Shown: positions 1-5,316 of the stretch, one piece after another | Numbering within the stretch: position 1 is the first letter of the stretch | Layout of the letters: every line of letters begins with the position of its first letter | Assembly (NCBI GenBank): GCA_003162615.1 | Contig: PMNG01000161.1 | Coordinates: forward strand, 1-10,458 | Direction of reading: 5' to 3' | Length of the DNA: 10,458 nucleotides | Origin: Methanothrix sp. | GTDB lineage: Archaea > Halobacteriota > Methanosarcinia > Methanotrichales > Methanotrichaceae | Program-made: the position numbers and the translations under genes | Notes under the pieces: model-generated | The model's input: the letters and a program-made list of their open reading frames with translations, nothing else | Told to the model about the DNA's origin: nothing | The model's database searches: none

Positions 1-267
1 GCAGGAAATACCTAATTACCTTAATTAATTCCGTCGATAATCTTTTTGTGATTTCATTTTAGAAAAATCATGGTTTAGTTGCCATATTGGTCTAGTGTCG
101 GGTCAATGCTGAAGTGTCATAGAGAAATTCACAACAGAGGATGCAAGAGTTAAACTATCTCGGCTCTATCCGACACTAGATCGCTGACGCGACACTAGAT
201 CATTATCCGCCAAATTGATAGCTTAGCAGGCCTACATATTGAGATCGAGGAAGATACGAGGGATAGA
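1..267 (+). promoter_or_regulatory. AT-rich leader upstream of the PPC-polC operon
   Basis: I see no convincing gene in this stretch, which should hold the promoter of the downstream operon. The first 70 bases are very AT-rich. Closer to the first gene, AT-rich segments around 212-220 (AAATTGATA) and 233-240 (TACATATT) could act as TATA boxes, but neither matches the archaeal consensus well, so I do not choose between them. The most distinctive content is the repeat set listed separately at 89-201. Two tiny reading frames starting at ATG 106 and ATG 141 (15 and 12 codons) lack a well-spaced ribosome binding site. Confidence 0.4.
89..201. repeat. Inverted repeat plus extra direct copy of one arm in the operon leader
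   Basis: Bases 89-103 and 168-182 form an inverted repeat of 15 positions. Thirteen are Watson-Crick pairs, and the two mismatches would both be G-U pairs in plus-strand RNA, so the whole 15-bp stem could form around a 64-base loop. The core of the right arm, CGACACTAGATC, occurs at 171-182 and again at 190-201, a 12-bp direct repeat with a 19-bp period. The left arm could therefore pair with either copy but not both. It could be a regulator operator, an alternative RNA structure, or the remnant of a small inserted element. The sequence does not decide between these. Confidence 0.6.
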
Positions 268-693
268 TTGCTTGTAAGAGAGCTTAAACGTGGCAGGTCC
301 CTGCTTGTGAGGCTTGATCATGGTGCCGACTTGGTGAACCAGATCTCCGAGCTTGCAGTCGACGAAAGCATCCACACTGGTGCGTTCAGCGTATTAGGTG
401 CCCTGATCCAAGCGGAGATAGCTTTCTACGATCAGGAATCTCATGAATATAGCGCGCTCCTAGTTGAAGAGAACGCAGAGCTTGTCTCATGTACGGGCAA
501 TGTATCCATCAGAGAAGGGAAGCCTTTTGTCCACGCCCATGTCGTTTTAGCCGACTCCGACGGCAAAACAACAGGCGGACACCTGCTCCACGGAAAGATA
601 TTCGCCGCAGAGCTACACTTGATTGAGCTCTTGGGCGAGCCGATGGTAAGAGAGATTGATCAAACGACCGGCCTTTATCTCTGGAGCGGTTGA
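268..693 (+). CDS. PPC/DUF296-domain protein, putative DNA-binding
   Basis: This 141-residue protein is close to the usual length of stand-alone prokaryotic PPC-domain (DUF296, PF03479) proteins and consists of that domain alone. The family signature is visible: an N-terminal GRSLLVRLDHGADL segment (residues 9-22), a GAFSVLGAL strand (38-46), then GNVS (77-80), GKPFVHAHVVLA (84-95) and GGHLLHG (103-109). His89, His91 and His105 are the conserved histidines. Plant relatives with AT-hooks bind DNA, while the role of stand-alone archaeal members is not settled. I chose TTG 268 because family members usually begin with a short M-x-V-R-E-L segment, and GAGG at 258-261 lies six bases upstream. The frame stays open back to 199 but offers no ATG, GTG or TTG there. 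The stop overlaps the polC start by one base, so translational coupling is likely. A job linked to replication is inference from position only. Confidence 0.88.
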   Translation: MLVRELKRGRSLLVRLDHGADLVNQISELAVDESIHTGAFSVLGALIQAEIAFYDQESHEYSALLVEENAELVSCTGNVSIREGKPFVHAHVVLADSDGKTTGGHLLHGKIFAAELHLIELLGEPMVREIDQTTGLYLWSG

Positions 694-695
694 TG
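683..695 (+). promoter_or_regulatory. Ribosome binding site and TGATG stop-start overlap fixing the polC start
   Basis: GGAG at 683-686 is complementary to the archaeal 16S rRNA 3' end and lies six bases before ATG 693. The upstream stop (TGA 691-693) and this ATG share the A at 693. A TTG one codon earlier (690) is also possible, but ATG with this spacing is the better start. The arrangement is typical of coupled or reinitiating translation. Confidence 0.75.
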
Positions 696-3600
696 AAGAC
701 TTCCGAGTACTTCGAATCCCTCGAACTCGGCCTTGACCAAGCCCTGGATATTGCCAAAGCGGCCAGATCAGAAGGAAAGGACCCGTCAACTGAAGTGGAG
801 ATTCCTCTCGCAATAGACCTGGCAGAAAGGGTGGAGAAGCTGATCGGCATACCAGGCATCGCAGCCAGGATCAGGCAGCTGGAGAAGGAAGGCCTGAGCA
901 GAGAGGAAGCGGCCCTAGCCATCGGCGTAGATTTTGCTCAGGGGAAACTGGGAACAAATGCATCCAAGATCGAAGCGGTGGAAAACGCCATCAGAACCGC
1001 TGTTGCCTTGCTCACCGAGGGCGTTGTTGCTGCGCCCATTGAGGGGATAGCCAAAGTCACCCTTGGAAAGAACGACGATGGGACGGACTACCTCAAAGTC
1101 TACTATGCTGGACCCATTCGAAGCGCAGGAGGGACTGCCCAGGCTCTGTCCGTTCTTGTTGCCGATTACGTCCGCAGAAGCGTGGGGATCGCAGCCTACA
1201 AGGCCAGGCCAGAGGAGGTGGAGCGGTACGTGGAGGAGATTGGCCTATACAAAAGAGTGGCTGGCCTGCAATACAACCCGACAGATGACGAGATCAGAAC
1301 AATAGTCAAAAACTGCCCAATCTGCATAGAGGGCGAGCCAACCGAAGAGGAAGAAGTCTCAGGCTTCCGTGACCTTGCAAGGATTGAGACAAACCGTGTT
1401 CGGGGAGGAATCGCCCTGGTGTCTGCGGAAGGCATAGCCCTCAAGAGACCCAAGCTGAAAAAGCACGTCTCAAAATTAGGGTTAATGGGCTGGGAGTGGC
1501 TCGATGACCTGGCAGGAAGCAAGAAAGAGAGCGGTGACGCGAGCCCCAAGTTTCTGCGGGATCTGATCGCTGGAAGGCCCGTCTTTTCACACCCGTCCAG
1601 GCCCGGGGGCTTTCGGCTGAGGTACGGCAGGGCAAGGAACACCGGTCTGGCAGCGGCGGGCATCAACCCCGCTTCCATGGTCCTCTTGGGAGAGTTCATG
1701 GCTGCAGGTACCCAGATCAAGGTCGAGCAGCCCGGCAAAGCGGCAGCCGTCGCCCCAGTAACCTCCATAGAGGGCCCGACAGTCCGACTCATCAACGGCG
1801 ATCTGGTCAGGATCGACTCCGCTGAGGAAGTGCTCTCCTGGATGCCGGTGAGCAAAGACCCGAGATCAGTGGCCACCGCCATCAGGGCGCACGTTTCAAA
1901 GATAATCGACCTCGGCGAGATCCTAATAAGCTATGGCGAGTTCCTGGAGAACAATCGACCTCTAGCACCGGCTTCCTACTGCTACGAATGGTGGGCTGCC
2001 GAGCTTGCCCAGGCAGAAGGAGATCCTGTCGGCCTTGAAAAGATCAGTGGCAAGGAAGCTATAGATCTGTCCAGAAAGTATGGAGTGCCCCTCCACCCTG
2101 CTCACACATACCTATGGCACGACATCTCGACCGAGGAGTTCGAACATCTTGCTGCTGCGGTCTCTTCCGAAGGAGCGATGGACTCGGGAAGGCTAATCCT
2201 TCCGATGACGGTGAAGGATACCCTGGAGACACTGTTGGTTCTTCACAAGGTCAGAGAAGGCAAGATCATCATCGAAGATCCCGATCCTCTGCTGCTCTGC
2301 TTGGGAATCGATCCTGACGGGTTGAAGAAGACCTGGGAGACGCTAGACTGCACGCCACTAGAGGCAGCGAACAGGTTTGCAGGCATTACCATCATGCCTA
2401 GAGCCCTGACGAGGATTGGATGCCGCATGGGAAGGCCGGAAAAGTCAGATAAGCGCCTGATGAAGCCACCACCCCACGTGCTGTTTCCAACATCCGACGC
2501 CGGGGGCAAGTCCAGGTCCATCCAGGATGCTGCCAAGCGCTCCCTTGGGAACACAACAGGGTTCGTCGACGTCGAGATCGAGCGGCGGGTTTGCAGAAGC
2601 TGCGGCAAGGAAGGCTTTTCCTTCCTGTGCCAGTGCGGGGAACATACGGACAAAAAACGAGTCTGTCCGAAATGCAACATCCCAGCCGCTGAGCGTTGCC
2701 CAAGATGCGGCATAGAGACCTCGGCAGCGTCCAGGATGCACATCGATGTGAAAAAGCTCTATGCAGAGGCCCTGGCCAACCTCAACGAGCGCGAGCCGGA
2801 GAACCTTAAGGGCGTCATTGGTCTTACCTCGCGGGACAAAACCCCTGAGCCTCTGGAGAAAGGCATCCTTCGGGCCAAGCACGGTATCAATATCTTCAAG
2901 GACGGAACAGTCAGGTACGACCTCACCGACCTACCCCTGACCCACTTCCGGCCATCTGAGATAGGCACCGGCCTGGAGAAGCTAAAGGAGCTCGGGTACA
3001 CCGAGAACTTCAAGGGAGAGCCCCTGACAAGTGTCGATCATACTTGCGAGCTGAAAGTTCAGGACATAATCCTGTCCAAGGACGCTGGCGGTTATCTGCT
3101 TAAGGTCGCACAGTTCGTAGACGATCTTCTGGTTAAGTTCTACAATCTCGCTCCTTATTACAAAGCCAAGTCGTCTGAGGACCTCTTAGGTGCACTGTTC
3201 GTAGGCTTGGCTCCACACACATCAGCAGGAGTCCTCTGCAGGCTCATCGGGTACACAACGGCCTCGGCTGGTTTTGGACATCCTTTCTTCCACGCAGCCA
3301 AGCGCAGGAATTGTGACGGCGATGAAGACTGCGTCATGCTGCTCATGGACTCCCTCATCAACTTCTCAATGTCGTACCTGCCGGAGCGGCGGGGAGGCAG
3401 AATGGACGCACCACTAGTAATGACTACCAGGCTGAACCCGGCCGAAGTCGATAAGGAAGCCCACAACCTGGACCTATCGTACTCCTACCCTCTGGAGTTT
3501 TACACGGCCTCGATGAACAGCGCAAACCCCAAAGATCTGGAGAGCAAGATAGATTTGGTCTCCAAGCGGCTCGGTTCCGACGCCCAGTACGAGGGCTTTG

Positions 3601-4064
3601 GATTCTCCTTCGATACCACGAACATCGCATCAGGACCGAAGAACAGCTCCTACAAAACCCTGGAGACCATGATCGACAAGATGGATGCCCAGCTCGAGCT
3701 GGCGAGAATGATCCGAGCTGTGGATGAGACTGATGTTGCCGAGAGGGTCATAAACTCTCACTTCCTGCCTGACCTGATAGGAAACCTGCACGCATTCTCG
3801 AAACAGAAGGTTAGGTGCGTCAAGTGCGGCACTAAGTACCGCCGACCTCCGCTCAAGGAGGTCTGCCCGAAGTGCGGCGGCAGGATGATCCTTACTGTGC
3901 ACGAGGGAAGCGTGCGGAAGTACCTGGAGGTCTCAATAAAAGTGGCAGAGGAGTACGGTGTCAGCAGCTACACCAAGCAGAGGCTGCAGCTTCTAAAGTT
4001 GGAGATAGATTCGCTCTTCAAGAGCGACAAAGCCAAGCAGATGGGTCTGGCAGACTTCATGTGA
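693..4064 (+). CDS. polC: DNA polymerase D large subunit DP2 (catalytic subunit)
   Basis: DP2 is the polymerase subunit of the archaeal replicative D-family polymerase and pairs with the DP1 exonuclease subunit, which is not in this window. From ATG 693 the protein has 1123 residues, a normal intein-free length. Conserved blocks include YYAGPIRSAGGTA (137-149) and HPAHTYLWHDIS (468-479). The catalytic motif is N873-C-D875-G-D877, which corresponds to the Asn and two metal-binding Asp residues of Pyrococcus DP2. Three Cys4 sites are visible. C634/C637/C646/C648 and C658/C661/C669/C672 precede the active site, and C1042/C1045/C1058/C1061 lie near the C-terminus, in the region known from other DP2 proteins to contact DP1. 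The last eight residues, QMGLADFM (1116-1123), fit a PCNA-interacting PIP box. The protein extends the double-psi beta-barrel polymerase family. The gene is co-directional and coupled with the PPC gene, and a T run follows its stop. I see no frameshift or missing key residue. Confidence 0.98.
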   Translation: MKTSEYFESLELGLDQALDIAKAARSEGKDPSTEVEIPLAIDLAERVEKLIGIPGIAARIRQLEKEGLSREEAALAIGVDFAQGKLGTNASKIEAVENAIRTAVALLTEGVVAAPIEGIAKVTLGKNDDGTDYLKVYYAGPIRSAGGTAQALSVLVADYVRRSVGIAAYKARPEEVERYVEEIGLYKRVAGLQYNPTDDEIRTIVKNCPICIEGEPTEEEEVSGFRDLARIETNRVRGGIALVSAEGIALKRPKLKKHVSKLGLMGWEWLDDLAGSKKESGDASPKFLRDLIAGRPVFSHPSRPGGFRLRYGRARNTGLAAAGINPASMVLLGEFMAAGTQIKVEQPGKAAAVAPVTSIEGPTVRLINGDLVRIDSAEEVLSWMPVSKDPRSVATAIRAHVSKIIDLGEILISYGEFLENNRPLAPASYCYEWWAAELAQAEGDPVGLEKISGKEAIDLSRKYGVPLHPAHTYLWHDISTEEFEHLAAAVSSEGAMDSGRLILPMTVKDTLETLLVLHKVREGKIIIEDPDPLLLCLGIDPDGLKKTWETLDCTPLEAANRFAGITIMPRALTRIGCRMGRPEKSDKRLMKPPPHVLFPTSDAGGKSRSIQDAAKRSLGNTTGFVDVEIERRVCRSCGKEGFSFLCQCGEHTDKKRVCPKCNIPAAERCPRCGIETSAASRMHIDVKKLYAEALANLNEREPENLKGVIGLTSRDKTPEPLEKGILRAKHGINIFKDGTVRYDLTDLPLTHFRPSEIGTGLEKLKELGYTENFKGEPLTSVDHTCELKVQDIILSKDAGGYLLKVAQFVDDLLVKFYNLAPYYKAKSSEDLLGALFVGLAPHTSAGVLCRLIGYTTASAGFGHPFFHAAKRRNCDGDEDCVMLLMDSLINFSMSYLPERRGGRMDAPLVMTTRLNPAEVDKEAHNLDLSYSYPLEFYTASMNSANPKDLESKIDLVSKRLGSDAQYEGFGFSFDTTNIASGPKNSSYKTLETMIDKMDAQLELARMIRAVDETDVAERVINSHFLPDLIGNLHAFSKQKVRCVKCGTKYRRPPLKEVCPKCGGRMILTVHEGSVRKYLEVSIKVAEEYGVSSYTKQRLQLLKLEIDSLFKSDKAKQMGLADFM

Positions 4065-4069
4065 AGCCA

Positions 4070-4076
4070 TTTTTTT
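4070..4076 (+). terminator. T7 tract terminator after polC
   Basis: Seven consecutive T residues begin six bases after the polC stop codon. Archaeal RNA polymerase commonly terminates at such T runs without needing a hairpin, and none is visible here. Position and composition support the call, but no experiment does. Confidence 0.55.
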
Positions 4077-4114
4077 GAAGCGATGGACCGTTCAAGCGTC
4101 GAGACCAACCAGTA

Positions 4115-4186
4115 GCAACGACACTGAATGGCAACGACAATTTGTGACTCAATGACACCTGGTGACATGACATTTATGCAATGACA
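4115..4186. repeat. Four copies of a CAAYGACA motif in the spacer after polC
   Basis: CAACGACA occurs at 4116-4123 and 4132-4139, and CAATGACA at 4150-4157 and 4179-4186. The steps between copies are 16, 18 and 29 bases. The first two extend to GCAACGACA. A further GTGACATGACA lies between copies three and four (4162-4172). The copies share one orientation and fall within 72 bases of non-coding DNA. They could be a regulator-binding cluster for the downstream secreted-protein gene, or a degenerate tandem repeat. They are too short and irregularly spaced to be CRISPR. Confidence 0.5.
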
Positions 4187-4246
4187 GGCGATGTGTACCG
4201 CGTTCTCCAGTAACAGCTCGCCCCGACAGGCCTAATACAACTACAA

Positions 4247-4277
4247 CATAGATCCTATAAGTCTTTTAATCTCATGT
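4247..4277 (+). promoter_or_regulatory. Upstream promoter-like element (copy 1)
   Basis: CATAGATCCTATAA (4247-4260) is followed by a TTTTAAT run. The same order of elements recurs at 4349-4370, just upstream of the secreted-protein gene. If this copy is active, transcripts would begin near 4280-4290 and include the possible 14-codon reading frame at 4317. The call rests on resemblance to copy 2 and AT content. Confidence 0.3.
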
Positions 4278-4316
4278 ACCACGCGACTATCAAATTTGAA
4301 TAGGAGAAGCAAATCA

Positions 4317-4361
4317 ATGGAAAATGAATTTATTGGGCAAGATCAAACCATAGATCTATAA
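4317..4361 (+). CDS. Possible 14-residue leader peptide
   Basis: ATG 4317 opens a 14-codon frame encoding MENEFIGQDQTIDL and ending at TAA 4359-4361. An AGGAG sequence at 4302-4306 lies about ten bases upstream, which is a plausible but slightly long spacing. The peptide has no hydrophobic stretch and no recognisable motif. Its last codons lie inside the second promoter-like repeat (4349-4361), which argues that this DNA is constrained as a promoter instead. I regard it as a chance frame unless ribosome profiling or conservation shows otherwise. Confidence 0.15.
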   Translation: MENEFIGQDQTIDL

Positions 4362-4370
4362 TTTTAAATA
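4349..4370 (+). promoter_or_regulatory. Proximal promoter of the secreted-protein gene (copy 2)
   Basis: TTTAAATA at 4363-4370 matches the archaeal TATA-box consensus well and would place the transcription start near 4392-4397, leaving a 5' leader of roughly 15-20 bases. It is preceded by CATAGATCTATAA (4349-4361), which repeats the element at 4247-4260 with one C deleted. The position, about 42 bases before the ATG, is right for a TATA box. Confidence 0.55.
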
Positions 4371-4397
4371 TTATGGCTTTGAATTGATCACTAGTTT

Positions 4398-4414
4398 GGG
4401 AGTGATGAAGGATG
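4398..4414 (+). promoter_or_regulatory. Ribosome binding site of the secreted-protein gene
   Basis: GGGAGTGAT at 4398-4406 differs by one base from GGAGGTGAT-type complementarity to the archaeal 16S rRNA 3' end. It ends five bases before ATG 4412, which supports that start codon. Confidence 0.6.
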
Positions 4415-5149
4415 CATAAAACGCCGATCTTACTGGTTTTGCTGATCCTCGTCGGTGTGACGAGCACTGGTTTTGGAGATACCACAAAAATTCCCGCATC
4501 TAAGGCAATCTATATCGACATGAAAACTCTACAGGTGCAGAACAACACCAGCATCCTTAAATGCGAGGTGCAGACCGGAGAAAACGCAAGCAATATAACT
4601 GCATCTATTATACAGTTCAATATCTCCGGCCTGAACATCTCGGAAACCGACATAGGAATTCTCGTCCTCAAAGTGGCAAACGTAACGAAGAGCTCAAATG
4701 CCACAAATTTGGTAGTGCTGATGCCCATGGGATCTAACTGGGACGAGAACTCAGGTTACTTGAGTTTAATTGCCAACATGGAGCCAATATTAAGTCTGAT
4801 TCAGAAGAAGGACATAAGCCAGATGGAAGTGGGCACAAACGATGGCCAAATGTTCGATGTATCCAAGATCCTCAAGGAAGCTAAAACAAAAGGCGATAAG
4901 GTATCTTTCCTTCTTATGGCCTTCAGCGATAAAAACTACAGCGTCGAGTTCGAGTCGACGAACAGCGACGCAAAACCCTGTCTTTTGGTAATGCCGTACC
5001 CGTTTGAGGAGAACCTGAAGACCAATAATACCTTGCCGGTTTCAACCGTAATCACGAGCACAGAGATGAATAAAGTAGCGAGTGCTGACATGAATAGAGG
5101 CACTATTCCCAAGAAAAACAAGATAAACGAAAGCACTCCTGGGAAATGA
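4412..5149 (+). CDS. Secreted sequon-rich protein with DNRLRE/CBM96-like domain
   Basis: The 245-residue product begins with a Sec-type signal: Lys at position 3, a hydrophobic core at about residues 5-16, and a likely cleavage after about residue 22 (GFG then DTT). The body, about residues 28-195, follows the order seen in DNRLRE/CBM96 (disaggregatase-related) domains. An IIQFNISGL strand matches the RFDLSGL-type motif. Next come an ILVLKVANV strand and a short V-L-M-P-x-G-S-N-W-D-E segment like the V...WDE motif. A FDVSKIL block resembles DVT..V, followed by FLLMAFS and a closing PCLLVMPYP strand. This family binds or cleaves cell-surface polysaccharide in methanogens. I see no catalytic domain here, so a binding role is more likely. 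Eleven N-X-S/T sequons suggest N-glycosylation. The last 45 residues are polar, Thr/Asn/Lys-rich and probably disordered, with no membrane anchor. The gene appears monocistronic. The domain assignment is by eye and remote. Confidence 0.85.
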   Translation: MHKTPILLVLLILVGVTSTGFGDTTKIPASKAIYIDMKTLQVQNNTSILKCEVQTGENASNITASIIQFNISGLNISETDIGILVLKVANVTKSSNATNLVVLMPMGSNWDENSGYLSLIANMEPILSLIQKKDISQMEVGTNDGQMFDVSKILKEAKTKGDKVSFLLMAFSDKNYSVEFESTNSDAKPCLLVMPYPFEENLKTNNTLPVSTVITSTEMNKVASADMNRGTIPKKNKINESTPGK

Positions 5150-5243
5150 TATTCGATGAATCAGCGAAAGTGCACAGGTTAACAAGACTACAGACAACTG
5201 CCTCGTTTACTTATATAATTTGGCCTATAATTGGGCTTCAGCC

Positions 5244-5283
5244 AAAAAAGTTGAGATGGCACCACCATGCCATCACCATTTTT
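5244..5283. terminator. Bidirectional terminator between convergent genes
   Basis: GATGGCA (5255-5261) and TGCCATC (5268-5274) form a perfect 7-bp stem with a 6-base loop. On the plus strand it is followed four bases later by T5 (5279-5283). On the minus strand the same hairpin is followed five bases later by T6 (the A run at 5244-5249). It lies about 105 bases after the stop of the secreted-protein gene and about 40 bases after the stop of the giant minus-strand gene, so it can end both transcripts. Archaeal termination relies mainly on the T run, and the contribution of the stem is inference. Confidence 0.6.
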
Positions 5284-5316
5284 CCTAACTTCGTAGGCCT
5301 TCTCTGCCAGCGTACA

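Noticed and set aside
141..179. 12-codon leader frame ending inside the repeat arm, as an attenuator peptide
   Set aside because: The AGAGG sequence abuts the ATG with no spacing, there is no run of one amino acid, and no transcription start is known. It is kept only as a remark on the repeat.
1196..1882. Minus-strand open frame of 228 codons inside polC
   Set aside because: It is the antisense shadow of a strongly conserved coding region. The product is low-complexity Ser/Arg/Pro with no domain and no ribosome binding site that I can see.
3309..3329. Possible intein at the DP2 active-site motif, a known insertion site in other archaea
   Set aside because: The N-C-D-G-D-E-D motif is uninterrupted and the total length is that of a mature DP2.
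4115..4186. CRISPR-like array
   Set aside because: The motifs are only 8-9 bp, spacing is irregular (16, 18, 29) and there are no cas genes.
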